Below are positions 18,362 to 26,696 of a stretch of 64,000 nt of DNA, in pieces (within the stretch, counting starts at the first letter, position 1; each line of letters starts with the position of its first letter). Origin of the DNA: Pedobacter ureilyticus (GTDB lineage Bacteria > Bacteroidota > Bacteroidia > Sphingobacteriales > Sphingobacteriaceae); the NCBI RefSeq assembly GCF_005925345.1, contig NZ_SSHJ01000017.1:1-64000 (forward strand). Reading direction: 5' to 3'. Both the position numbers and the translations under genes were made by a program. The notes beneath the pieces are model-generated. The model saw only the letters and a program-made list of their open reading frames with translations. It did no database searches and had not been told where the DNA came from.

Positions 18362-18581
18362 ATGAAAAAACTAATATCATATCTAATATTTCCGCTATTT
18401 TTTTTTTATAGCGTGTAAAGAAAATACACATAAACAAACATTTTTAAGAAATACCTCTATTACCAGCGGTTACGATACCTCCAATAAACCCGGAGAATTT
18501 ACACACCTCATAGATATTGGGTCTAACGCTACAAACTCGCCCTTACAGCTTAGCATTAAAGGGTTGGTTTTAGGAGACTAA
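18362..18581 (+). pseudogene. Frameshifted small lipoprotein at a T10 tract
   Basis: Translation from ATG 18362 gives MKKLISYLIFPLFFFYSV and stops at 18416-18418. Ten T residues (18398-18407) precede the stop. With one T fewer the frame continues as FFFIACKENTHKQ, a proper lipobox, and runs to a stop at 18579-18581 (about 72 residues, ending LSIKGLVLGD). So an intact lipoprotein signal is interrupted exactly at a homopolymer. This can be a dead gene, a phase-variable switch, or a sequencing error. The mature domain is not one I recognise. Confidence 0.65.
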
Positions 18582-18623
18582 TTTTTTTGAATTCTTTATT
18601 TATAAACCTTAAAATAAAACGTT

Positions 18624-18891
18624 ATGAAAAAAATGATGACAATTTTATCATTCATCTTACTAATGATGACTACGACACTAAGAGCTCAGATTGTAACGGG
18701 CGTTCCTTGCTATGAATGGGGCAAATACTACGCAAGCCCTGTAAGCTGTAGCGTATTTTATATCTGTGCGCCTATAGTTTCTGTATTATATGCTTATGAG
18801 TGTCCTCCTGGTATGCATTTTAACCCAAGTACAGGAATCTTGTGATTACCCATTTTTAATTGATCCTCCTTGTACGCTTCCTGGAAACTAA
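18624..18891 (+). pseudogene. Peritrophin-A (CBM14)-like secreted protein, split by a frameshift
   Basis: The frame from ATG 18624 has a signal peptide (ending LRAQ, about 22) and stops at 18843-18845 after 73 codons. Removing one T at 18840/18841 makes it continue CDYPFLIDPPCTLPGN to a stop at 18889-18891 (88 codons). The joined product has six Cys spaced C-x12-C-x5-C-x11-C-x12-C-x9-C, with CPPGMHFNPSTGICDYP, close to the chitin-binding peritrophin-A pattern common in invertebrates and sparse in bacteria. As it reads, the last two Cys are lost. Sequencing error cannot be excluded. Confidence 0.72.
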
Positions 18892-18975
18892 ACAATAAAA
18901 GTATAGAAGATGAATGTAAATCATTCATCTTCCAAGCCGTATAAAAACACTTCGTCAAATTAAATCCAACTAAGA

Positions 18976-19425
18976 ATGAAGAATAAAATATTTGGGGTTA
19001 TCCTTACTTGCTTGTTTGCAAATAATGCAAAAGCACAAATAGATTATAATAAAGATGGAAGAGCAGCACTTTTGAAAGTCCATGGCACAGGAGCTCCTTC
19101 AAATAATAAATTCTATATGAAATATGTACAGCTTATAGATGCAGAAAGCAAACAGCCAGTAGCTAACCATTATCTTACCTTCTACAAAGGTGTTACGGCA
19201 ATAGGTCCTGGCAAAACAAATGAAAACGGCTATGCCATGTTTGGTATGCGCAATAGCAACTATTACAATAAATTAACTGTAGATGTAAATCCAAACGTTA
19301 ATAACCCACATGCCTCTAATAGGAACAAGATTGTGTATGTAGCCTTAAATGATGGTAAAATAACTTTACCTTCTAAAAAAGAGATTATCGATACGGTAAA
19401 GGTTTATGTCAGAAAGACAAAATAA
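18976..19425 (+). CDS. Hypothetical secreted protein, probably beta-sandwich
   Basis: A 149-residue protein with a signal peptide (MKNKIFGVILTCLFA, cleavage near AKAQI). The mature part (AKAQIDYNKDGRAA; YVQLIDAESKQPVANHYLTF; GKTNENGYAMFGM) has the rhythm of a carboxypeptidase-regulatory or Cna-B-like domain: a value, a default phrase, then a G-x-x-x-T-x-x-x-G-Y-A turn. I do not recognise a named family. It is 18 nt upstream of the outer-membrane receptor gene and probably acts with it at the surface. Confidence 0.6.
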   Translation: MKNKIFGVILTCLFANNAKAQIDYNKDGRAALLKVHGTGAPSNNKFYMKYVQLIDAESKQPVANHYLTFYKGVTAIGPGKTNENGYAMFGMRNSNYYNKLTVDVNPNVNNPHASNRNKIVYVALNDGKITLPSKKEIIDTVKVYVRKTK

Positions 19426-19443
19426 CTTTAAAGGCCGCAATGC

Positions 19444-21561
19444 ATGATGAAACTCATTTGGTATATCTTGTTTTTACTTTTTGCCACAAACATTTTAAAT
19501 GCTCAAGAAAAAAAGCCTATTGAGTTAAATACAGTAACGGTTAAGGGCAGTAATAAGCCCCTAAAAGAAAGTGCCAAAGGTGCAATTTTAGACATTACAA
19601 AAATACCAGATTATAAACTGCTTACCCTTGCCGAAATTTTAACCCATATACCCGGCGTAGAAGTTAACGATGGCAATATTACCTATATGGGAAGACAGCT
19701 TACACTAATGCGCGATGGTGTAAATGTAGCAGGCTTTGCCAACCAGATAGCTAATAGTTTAGGCAGCGGCAATACACAAAATGCTTATACCAAAATAGAG
19801 CTAAACCTGTACAACCTTAAAACCGAAGGGCCTACCCTCAGTTTTATAGCTCCAAAACACGATGAGGGCTATTTTGGCAATGTAATGGCCAATGCTGGCA
19901 CAAATAGTAGCATGTTAATGAGCAGTGTATCTCTAAGTAAGGAAAAAAATCTGTTAAACCTAAATACCTCGGGGCTATTTCAATATGGTCCCAACAGCAA
20001 CAGTTATATAGAGACTAAATTTGCGCAAACCCAAACCCACGATATTAGAAATACCTACAATGATGGTATAAAAATGAATAGTAGTACGGCAAGTTTAAGC
20101 AATAGCTATTTCATCAACAGCCATAGTACTCTAAATGCTTCGGCTAGTGCGAGTTTTTTTAATACCGCTTACCAAATGGCTACCCATTTGCAACAATCCC
20201 AAGCTGGAGTTTTGACAAACAATGTGAATACCTTATTAAGTAACAACAATAATTTTTGGCTCAACCCTAGTTATAGTAGCAAATTAAGCTATGTGTACAA
20301 ACCAAAGGCAAAAGAGCACAGTAGCCAACGTTTTGATATTGCTTTAGAATACGACGACAAGCAAACCGAAAGCATGACACAAGCAGCTTCACAATCGTTA
20401 TTGAACAACTTTGTACCAAATAGCAATTATACCAGTGCCAACGGCACAACAGATAAAAATATTTTTGGGTTAGTTGGTTACGAGTATAACCACCACAAAC
20501 TAGGTGGTTTTGAGGTGGTTGCTCGCTATTTTAATCGAAAAAACCTTCAAAATTACGATTATAATTACCAAACAGATCCCAGTGGCAATACCGATATTAT
20601 TTTGCAAGAGAACAACATTAGCTACAATTATGCGGCATTGTTAGCCAGTTGGGATAAGAGTTTTGAAAATTTTTCAATTAGGGCTATAGTTAAACAAGAT
20701 TATAGCAACGATAATATTTCAAGCATTAAAGGTCGTGAGAATTTTAGCTTTCTTACTTTTTCTCCATACGTGTCTATACAAAAAAACCTAAAGGTTGGTA
20801 GTATACGCTTCGAGGCCAAATACAGCCAGCGCCGTCCAGAGTTAAGCAGCATGTCTAACGTTGTTGATTATGGCGCACAGTTTAATACAAGTAATTATCA
20901 AACGGTGGGCAATCCTTATTTGAAACCATCAAGGACATTACTATTATCAAACATATACACTACAAACATAAAATCTGTTGGCATGGTACTTACCACCGAA
21001 TACGAGAACACCGCATCTGCCATATCTGCCTACCAAACAACAGATGGCAACATTAGGATAAGAACATTTAGAAATCTGGCCAAACGTAATAATTATACGG
21101 CCAACCTATCAATAAACTTCTATTTATTCCCCCGTTTTACGGTACAGCTTTATAGCAACAATAACTTTTATCATTATAAAATAACCCAGCAAGAAAAAAG
21201 CGATGCATTTTATTGGATGGATGGTATACGTCTCTCTTACACGCCCCTACCCAATATACGTTTGGGCACTAGTTTTGGTGTAAATGGTGGTAGCAGACTT
21301 CAATATAAGAGTAGGGCACAGTTCAATTCTGGTTTTAGTGTAAGCTCTAACATTAGAAAAATTAATTTCAGTTTAAACATAAACAACTTTCACCAACCTT
21401 ACTTTAATAATTATAACTGGGTAGAAGCCAATGGTTACGAAACCTATACTCAAAGCAGCACTAGGCGAATAATGGGAAGCCTAAATATTGCTTACACTTT
21501 TGGCCAAGTAACTAAAAGAGCAACTGTTCCGGGCAAACAGATTGCAAAAGATGATATGTAA
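19444..21561 (+). CDS. TonB-receptor-like outer-membrane beta-barrel protein
   Basis: A 705-residue outer-membrane protein. The signal peptide ends at LNAQE (about 21). A plug-like region follows (about 30-125: LNTVTVKGSNKPLKESAKGA, then AEILTHIPGVEVNDGNITYM), then a long barrel rich in alternating aromatic strands. It has the plan of the outer-membrane beta-barrel family 3 proteins rather than SusC: no STN, no SusC DGF signature. Two ATGs are adjacent (19444 and 19447). The stop abuts the tail of the minus-strand gene at 21562 with no spacer. Confidence 0.8.
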   Translation: MMKLIWYILFLLFATNILNAQEKKPIELNTVTVKGSNKPLKESAKGAILDITKIPDYKLLTLAEILTHIPGVEVNDGNITYMGRQLTLMRDGVNVAGFANQIANSLGSGNTQNAYTKIELNLYNLKTEGPTLSFIAPKHDEGYFGNVMANAGTNSSMLMSSVSLSKEKNLLNLNTSGLFQYGPNSNSYIETKFAQTQTHDIRNTYNDGIKMNSSTASLSNSYFINSHSTLNASASASFFNTAYQMATHLQQSQAGVLTNNVNTLLSNNNNFWLNPSYSSKLSYVYKPKAKEHSSQRFDIALEYDDKQTESMTQAASQSLLNNFVPNSNYTSANGTTDKNIFGLVGYEYNHHKLGGFEVVARYFNRKNLQNYDYNYQTDPSGNTDIILQENNISYNYAALLASWDKSFENFSIRAIVKQDYSNDNISSIKGRENFSFLTFSPYVSIQKNLKVGSIRFEAKYSQRRPELSSMSNVVDYGAQFNTSNYQTVGNPYLKPSRTLLLSNIYTTNIKSVGMVLTTEYENTASAISAYQTTDGNIRIRTFRNLAKRNNYTANLSINFYLFPRFTVQLYSNNNFYHYKITQQEKSDAFYWMDGIRLSYTPLPNIRLGTSFGVNGGSRLQYKSRAQFNSGFSVSSNIRKINFSLNINNFHQPYFNNYNWVEANGYETYTQSSTRRIMGSLNIAYTFGQVTKRATVPGKQIAKDDM

Positions 21562-22302
21562 CTACAACTTCTTCAACAGCACTTGTGCTTTCTCATACTG
21601 CACCGCACCATCGGGTATTTTCTCTAACCAAAATTTAGTATCAGCTTTTTTATCTTCCTTCAGGTAACTCATGGCTACGGCGTAAGCAGCATCGTATTTG
21701 TAAACCGATTTACCTTTAAACAAATCTTCTAACAACAACCTGCCTTTTGCTGCCTCATTGGTTTCTATTAAACTTACTCCATAAAAATAAGCTACCATGG
21801 CATTCTCTGGATCGGCACTTTTCAATTTTGCCAGCGCAATTTTAGCCTCATGATATTTGTGGGCGTTAAACAAAGCTGCCGCCTTATCTAAGTCGCTCAC
21901 TTCGGCACCACGCTCGGCCACATTCATTTGAGGGGCAGTGCTAAATTGTTCATACAAATTACCTTTCCAAGGCGCCCAAATAAACATGCCTATTACCAAA
22001 ACCGCAGCCACGCCAGAAACCCAACGCAAATAAGAACTTAATTTTACCACTTTTGGTTGCTCGGCAGTAAAGTGCTGTATATTTAAGGTCTGCAAAGTAT
22101 CTACCAAAGCACTTCGTTGGCTATCAACGGCAAGTTCCATCTCTAAACTGCTGTGTATATCATAATAGTCTGCAAGATATTGCTTTAACTCCTCATCTTC
22201 TGTTAAGAAATTTTCGAATTCCAAGCGTTGCGCCTCGTCCAAATCTCCCTCAACGTATTGGGCTGTCCATAAAATTTTGTCCTCAGTCATTTTTTTTATC
22301 AA
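21562..22302 (-). CDS. Membrane TPR protein, candidate anti-sigma factor
   Basis: A 246-residue single-pass protein. The cytoplasmic N-terminus (about 1-80) contains YVEGDLDEAQRLEFENFLTE, the phrase typical of anti-sigma N-terminal domains. One membrane helix follows (about 98-116, GVAAVLVIGMFIWAPW). The C-terminal half (about 145-246) is TPR-like: AAALFNAHKYHEAKIALAKL and AYAVAMSYLKEDKKADTKFW. It overlaps the upstream sigma gene by up to 20 nt (8 nt if the second Met at 22290 is used), so the two are co-translated. By this pairing it should restrain that sigma factor, with the TPR part sensing in the periplasm; inference. It is paralogous over the membrane/TPR half to the product of 30067-30681. 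Confidence 0.78.
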   Translation of the reverse strand: MIKKMTEDKILWTAQYVEGDLDEAQRLEFENFLTEDEELKQYLADYYDIHSSLEMELAVDSQRSALVDTLQTLNIQHFTAEQPKVVKLSSYLRWVSGVAAVLVIGMFIWAPWKGNLYEQFSTAPQMNVAERGAEVSDLDKAAALFNAHKYHEAKIALAKLKSADPENAMVAYFYGVSLIETNEAAKGRLLLEDLFKGKSVYKYDAAYAVAMSYLKEDKKADTKFWLEKIPDGAVQYEKAQVLLKKL

Positions 22303-22846
22303 TTAATTTAACCAAGCTTGCCATACATTCCGATTTCTTTTTTCTCAAATAACCATACGTCACACCAAGTGCTTCTGCTACTTTTTCTTGCGCTTCGCCT
22401 TTCATGCTCCACGTAATAATTTCCTTACAACGTTCGCCCAGTTTTTCAAAGGCTTTTAAAAATAAAGCCGATTGCTTTTTTTGTGTCTCTAAAATTTCGG
22501 CCTGTTCAAATGTATCCTCGCCAATATGTAATAAATCGTCTTCGTTTTTTGTTACCGGGCTTATCGATCTTTTTTTCAATTCGTTAAGCCATTTGCGCTT
22601 ACAAACCAGCAGCAAAAATGGCTCAAACGGACACGTAAGTTCTAAATTCTTATATTTTGCCTGGTTGTAAATATCTACCAAAGCTTCCTGAAAAATATCT
22701 GCTGCATCATCGGCACTGCCATTATTAAACAACACAAACGATTTTACTTTAGCCGCACATTTTTTATAAATTTCGTTAACCAAAGCTACATTATTGTTTA
22801 GCAGCGCAGTTACATAACGTTGGTCTTCATGTACTTTTTTGGCCAT
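22283..22846 (-). CDS. RNA polymerase sigma-70-like factor
   Basis: A 187-residue sigma factor. Region 2 covers about residues 20-95 (ADDAADIFQEALVDIYNQA, then FLLLVCKRKWLNELKKR). Region 4 covers about 125-185 (LGERCKEIITWSMKGEAQEKVA, then LGVTYGYLRKKKSECMASL). It is not of the FecI group next to SusCD loci; it belongs to the divergent sigma factors near CHAT/TPR genes in Bacteroidota, by its context. Its anti-sigma partner overlaps its 3' end. Targets are unknown; the neighbouring plus-strand genes are the obvious candidates. Confidence 0.85.
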   Translation of the reverse strand: MAKKVHEDQRYVTALLNNNVALVNEIYKKCAAKVKSFVLFNNGSADDAADIFQEALVDIYNQAKYKNLELTCPFEPFLLLVCKRKWLNELKKRSISPVTKNEDDLLHIGEDTFEQAEILETQKKQSALFLKAFEKLGERCKEIITWSMKGEAQEKVAEALGVTYGYLRKKKSECMASLVKLIDKKND

Positions 22847-23356
22847 TGATGTTATTGGATTTATGCTAAAGTAAAATTTATTACGGAAAGTATTTCGTTT
22901 ATTAAGAAGAAAAGTTGCGCTCTACAATAATTTAGGGAAAGTCCCGCTTTCAATTCAAGTCCGCACTCGTTTCACTCGCTTGCGGGCTTTACATTTCAAT
23001 CGGGTTTACCTAACTAAGGCCTGTACTACTAGCAGCATTAACAAACCTCTAGCAAGCATGGTAGAGATTTGTCAAAGCTAACGCACAATTGGCCTTTGCA
23101 TTCTTCGCGAAAATTTCAAAAGAACTTCGCGGTTGCAACTAACGCAAAGAAAAATAAGAGCCACGCAAAGCAGCAAAGTTTGAAACACTGTTATACTTCT
23201 TATACGTCAACACCTTTTTTAGCAAATTTCATTTGACCATTCAAAATACAATCATTTAAAATTTTAAAAAACATAGGTAACATTTTTTAAAAGTAGTTGA
23301 TATACCTCCAAACGGCGGTTGCTGAAAAGCCAAAACAGAGTAAGCTCAACTAAAGA
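22847..23356. other. Intergenic gap with repeats between divergent genes
   Basis: About 510 nt between the sigma gene and the lipoprotein gene. It contains the dispersed repeat at 22940-23007 and a stretch with ACGCAAAG-type direct repeats (about 23128-23180). I see no ORF or clear promoter; regulatory sites for the two divergent units should lie here. Confidence 0.5.
22940..23007 (-). repeat. Dispersed repeat, copy 2 (inverted)
   Basis: On the minus strand it begins AAACCCGATTGAAATGTAAA, has the CCCGCAAGCGAGTGAAACGA centre shared with copy 1 at 1001-1073, and ends GAAAGCGGGACT. The centre folds as a hairpin around GTGAAAC. Confidence 0.7.
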
Positions 23357-24367
23357 ATGAATGTGATGAAAACTTTAAACTTAAAAAATACGCTCTCGAA
23401 AAATACGCTTAGCGTAATTGCTATACTACTAACACTTTCAGCACTATTTCAAGCCTGCAAAAAAGACAGAACGCCAAGAAATTCGGCTAATAGCGCTAGA
23501 GAATTTACGGCTTTGTTTGGCCCAAGGGCGCAACAAATGCAAATCAATGCGGGTATCTCTAACACTTTCACGCTACAAGGTGGCACAAAAATTACCATTC
23601 CTGCAAACGCCTTCAAATTAAACGGCGTAACCGTTACTGGCAATGTTGTAATTACCGCAGGCGAATTTTTGAAACGTAGCCATGTTGTATTTGGCGGCAC
23701 CAACACCAACCATATTAGTGGTGCACCGTTAGAATCTGATGGTTTTATTTTTCTTAACGCATCGGTTAATGGCACCAACGTAGACAAACAACTTGGTGCA
23801 AACATACAAATGGCCGTGCCAACAACCAATACCAGAGCTACACAAATTTGGGAAGGCGTAGAAAAAGTTGAGGATGCAAACCAAATGGCTTGGCAAGCAC
23901 CAGCACAAAACCCTAATGGTGCAGCTGGCGGTATTCCTCGCGAAAGCACACCCCAAGCAGGTTTTTATAATTTTGAAATGGGCAACTTAGGCTGGATCAA
24001 TTGCGATGTATTTTATGCCTATACCAATCCAAAAACCACTACGAAAGTAAGCATTGCAAATAATCCGGGTAGTTTTGCAACTTTTATGGGCTTTACAGGA
24101 GAAACCTTTGTTTTCTTCTGTGCCAAAGGCAGCAATGTGGTAGCACAACTTTATACTTACGACGGCCCCAACGGTGTGAAAAGCTATACCAACATGATGC
24201 CCGTGGGTATCGAAGGCAAATACATTTCTTTCTCAATTAAAGATGGTAAATACTATTATGCCGAACAAGAAACTACCATTACGGCCAACCAAAACATTAC
24301 CTTAACTCTTGCCGAAACTACGGAAAGCGGCATACAACAAGTAATTAACTCGTTAAATACCTATTAG
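23357..24367 (+). CDS. Hypothetical surface lipoprotein
   Basis: A 336-residue lipoprotein: signal peptide with lipobox ALFQACKKD (Cys about 34; about 31 if the second Met at 23366 is used). The mature part starts with FTLQGGTKITIPANAFKLNG and GVTVTGNVVITAGEFLKRSH, a beta-sandwich phrase seen in many Bacteroidota surface proteins in which a value is wrapped in an Ig- or ZU5-like fold. No catalytic motif is visible. It is followed by a terminator, so it is probably monocistronic. Its place between the sigma/anti-sigma pair and the CHAT gene suggests it belongs to the same island. Confidence 0.65.
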   Translation: MNVMKTLNLKNTLSKNTLSVIAILLTLSALFQACKKDRTPRNSANSAREFTALFGPRAQQMQINAGISNTFTLQGGTKITIPANAFKLNGVTVTGNVVITAGEFLKRSHVVFGGTNTNHISGAPLESDGFIFLNASVNGTNVDKQLGANIQMAVPTTNTRATQIWEGVEKVEDANQMAWQAPAQNPNGAAGGIPRESTPQAGFYNFEMGNLGWINCDVFYAYTNPKTTTKVSIANNPGSFATFMGFTGETFVFFCAKGSNVVAQLYTYDGPNGVKSYTNMMPVGIEGKYISFSIKDGKYYYAEQETTITANQNITLTLAETTESGIQQVINSLNTY

Positions 24368-24388
24368 AAAAACCAATTTTCAATGTAA

Positions 24389-24422
24389 AAAAGGCGAAGC
24401 TCATTTGAGCTTTGTCTTTTTT
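24389..24422 (+). terminator. Terminator after the lipoprotein gene
   Basis: AAGGCGAAGCTC pairs with GAGCTTTGTCTT (with G-T pairs) around ATTT and is followed by TTTTTT. It closes the 23357-24367 transcript. Confidence 0.65.
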
Positions 24423-24437
24423 ATCTTTAAAAGAGAT

Positions 24438-24494
24438 AACCACATAGATACATAGTGAATTGAAATAAATAAAAACCTATGTGTCTATGTGGTT
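24438..24494. repeat. Inverted repeat with 18-bp arms
   Basis: AACCACATAGATACATAG (24438-24455) is complementary, with one mismatch, to CTATGTGTCTATGTGGTT (24477-24494). It lies in the leader of the PKD/barrel gene. It is a dispersed-repeat type element rather than a terminator, as no T run follows on the plus strand. Confidence 0.65.
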
Positions 24495-24533
24495 AAAAAA
24501 CTTGTACAAATATTTTCTTATATTTATTTAGCC

Positions 24534-26537
24534 ATGACCAAATTACTAACCTCCATATTATGCTGTTTTTGCTTAACGGCGGCTTTAAAAGCACAGGTAT
24601 TGCCTAGCGATACCGTACCAGCAATTATCCGTTATGAAACAGCAAATGGAGTTACCAAATTTACTAGCGAATTACGACCATTAAGAGCAATTGCAGGTGC
24701 ACCAGCGCCGTTCTACACTTACTTTTGGGAGTTTGGCGATGGCAGTTTCAGTTTTGAGGAAAATCCATCACATATATATATGCGATACGATTCGATTATG
24801 GTGCGTTTGTTTGCTACCAATAACTATGACGATGGAAAGCGCCCTCCTACCCGACCAAAACCTATTGTAAGACCACCGGGGCCGAAACCTGCGGTAGCCA
24901 AACCTATGCTGGCTGCTAACGGAAATTCTAGTTTGTTTAAAATGGGTGGCAACATAGAAATGAAAACCAATTGTATGCCCAAACCTGGCGACGATATGAT
25001 GCTGGTTTTTGGTTATCGAAATAAAGCAGAAAACGGACAACAAAACTTAAATGGAACTATTGCAATTCTATATAACGACGTGGAGTTTAGCAATAATAAT
25101 TTCGACTTGGCTGCCGTGAGAACTTACCATAACGAGAAAAAATCCGATTTAAAACCGCTACTGAATACTGCTTTTAACAAAAAAAATCAGGTACCTGTCT
25201 ACTATGCGTCATTAGAAGGTGGTCTTAATTTATCGCCTGCAGAAAAAGTACTATTGAAAGATCAAGCAAAGGCTTTTAGAAGTCAGCAGAGCTGGAAGTT
25301 TGAAAACTTAGGGCAAAATGAAGAACGTTTCGTTTTTATGCACTTTAAAACTACACCCGAAATGTTGAAGGACACTAATGCTGTTGTTCGTATTTCGGGC
25401 GCTTTTATTCCAGATAATCCTTTGGTAGAAACCGAGTTTTTTAACTTAGAACTGCAAATTGTGGCTTCTCACGACCCAAATAAAATGGTATTGCGCAAGA
25501 GCAGAATGAACTATCGTTTGACTGGAAAAAACAGAGAACTTACCTATAAAGTACGCTTCCAAAATACAGGTAAAGGTCCGGCAAAAAAAATTGATGTAGG
25601 CGTTAATATTGCTGAGGTTTTTGACGCTACAACCTTAAGAGTTACCAAAACAAAACCCGAAGTAATTACCTGCGATTCGGCTTATGCCAACCAAAGCTGC
25701 TTAAAAACTTTCTTCAGTGCAGACAGTGTTCATTTTGTGTTTAGCAATATTTACCTACCCGGAATGCAGCAAAAAGGAGTTAACGATGCAGACTCTACCC
25801 AAGGCTTTGTGGAGTATAAAATTAAATTCAAGGAAAAACCGCCCAAACTGCCTATTAAAACTGGCGCCGCTATTGTTTTCGATAAAAATGAACCTATCTA
25901 TACCAACAGAGCTGCTGGTAGGTTTAAAATGGGGCTTTCGCCAGGTTTAATTGTAGGTTATGGCTTCCCTTTCGAAACTGACAACAACAATTACTTGAAC
26001 CACAAAAATGTAGTTTTAGGGGCTACCTTATCGCCTTATGCCTCGCATCGTTATTACTGGCAGGTAGAACTTTATTTCAATTCTTTTAATGAGACAACTT
26101 ATCAAGAGCCCATAGAGGTTGGTGTGAGAAAAGACACTACCATTAACAACACTGGCTACATCATTATGGATAAGCAGCTGTACAAAACCACCAAAGTGGC
26201 TACCATCAACGCCGTTCCGCTACAAATGCGCTATAACTTAAATAAATATGTTGGCGTTGGAGCAGGTGCGTTGGTGGCCTTGGATATGTATAATAGAACA
26301 TCAAGCGAACTGCGTTACAAATTGAGAACTCAGAATGCTTCGGGTACGGTAACAGATGTAGATTTAAACCGACCTATGGAAGATTTAAAAGATAGTTTTT
26401 CGGAAGTTCGAGCTTCTTTTTTTGCAGATGTTCAATTCGGTTTGGTACGTGTTGGCCCTGCACTGGGCTTTCGGTATATTTATGACCCTAAAACCAACAA
26501 TAACCGCATGACGACTTATGTAAGCTGGAAGTTTTAA
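24534..26537 (+). CDS. PKD-domain secreted protein with C-terminal barrel-like domain
   Basis: ATG 24534 gives a clean signal peptide (MTKLLTSILCCFCLTAA, cleavage near LKAQ); an earlier Met at 24489 lies inside the inverted repeat. The product is about 667 residues. A PKD domain (about 40-105) shows YFWEFGDGSFSFEENPSHIY. A proline-rich linker follows, then a long middle region ending in a DUF11-like beta sandwich (RELTYKVRFQNTGKGPAKKI). The last about 190 residues look like outer-membrane strands (GLIVGYGFPFETD; RVGPALGFRYIYDP) ending in the aromatic signal YVSWKF. So it may be an outer-membrane-anchored surface protein. It is followed by a REP/transposase segment and then the CHAT gene. Confidence 0.7.
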   Translation: MTKLLTSILCCFCLTAALKAQVLPSDTVPAIIRYETANGVTKFTSELRPLRAIAGAPAPFYTYFWEFGDGSFSFEENPSHIYMRYDSIMVRLFATNNYDDGKRPPTRPKPIVRPPGPKPAVAKPMLAANGNSSLFKMGGNIEMKTNCMPKPGDDMMLVFGYRNKAENGQQNLNGTIAILYNDVEFSNNNFDLAAVRTYHNEKKSDLKPLLNTAFNKKNQVPVYYASLEGGLNLSPAEKVLLKDQAKAFRSQQSWKFENLGQNEERFVFMHFKTTPEMLKDTNAVVRISGAFIPDNPLVETEFFNLELQIVASHDPNKMVLRKSRMNYRLTGKNRELTYKVRFQNTGKGPAKKIDVGVNIAEVFDATTLRVTKTKPEVITCDSAYANQSCLKTFFSADSVHFVFSNIYLPGMQQKGVNDADSTQGFVEYKIKFKEKPPKLPIKTGAAIVFDKNEPIYTNRAAGRFKMGLSPGLIVGYGFPFETDNNNYLNHKNVVLGATLSPYASHRYYWQVELYFNSFNETTYQEPIEVGVRKDTTINNTGYIIMDKQLYKTTKVATINAVPLQMRYNLNKYVGVGAGALVALDMYNRTSSELRYKLRTQNASGTVTDVDLNRPMEDLKDSFSEVRASFFADVQFGLVRVGPALGFRYIYDPKTNNNRMTTYVSWKF

Positions 26538-26600
26538 GTTTTGCCTGATAAATTGTAGGTTTGGTTATTGCGATTGCTAATAACACCGAACCACAGGCAA
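26508..26600 (+). repeat. 93-bp direct repeat, left copy
   Basis: It matches 27304-27396 at 88 of 93 positions. It covers the last nine codons and stop of the PKD/barrel gene plus 63 nt of downstream DNA. Four of five differences lie in the coding part; the noncoding part has one. The two copies bracket the REP-associated transposase gene. Confidence 0.85.
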
Positions 26601-26665
26601 ATAACAACTTCAGAATTAACCGTCAAAGCTCCACAAACCCTTTGGTTGGTGTTATCACCAACCAA
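26578..26665 (+). repeat. REP/REPIN-like unit A
   Basis: The unit starts TAATAACACCGAACCACAGG and ends with the perfect hairpin TTGGTTGGTG-TTAT-CACCAACCAA (26642-26665). The two ends are inverted with respect to each other, as in REP doublets. It lies immediately upstream of the transposase gene. Confidence 0.7.
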
Positions 26666-26696
26666 TCCAAATCCAACCAATCCAATCAGTAATCTT

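Noticed and set aside
23449..23949. 166-codon antisense frame in the lipoprotein gene
   Set aside because: It lies fully within a gene with signal peptide and normal composition on the plus strand.
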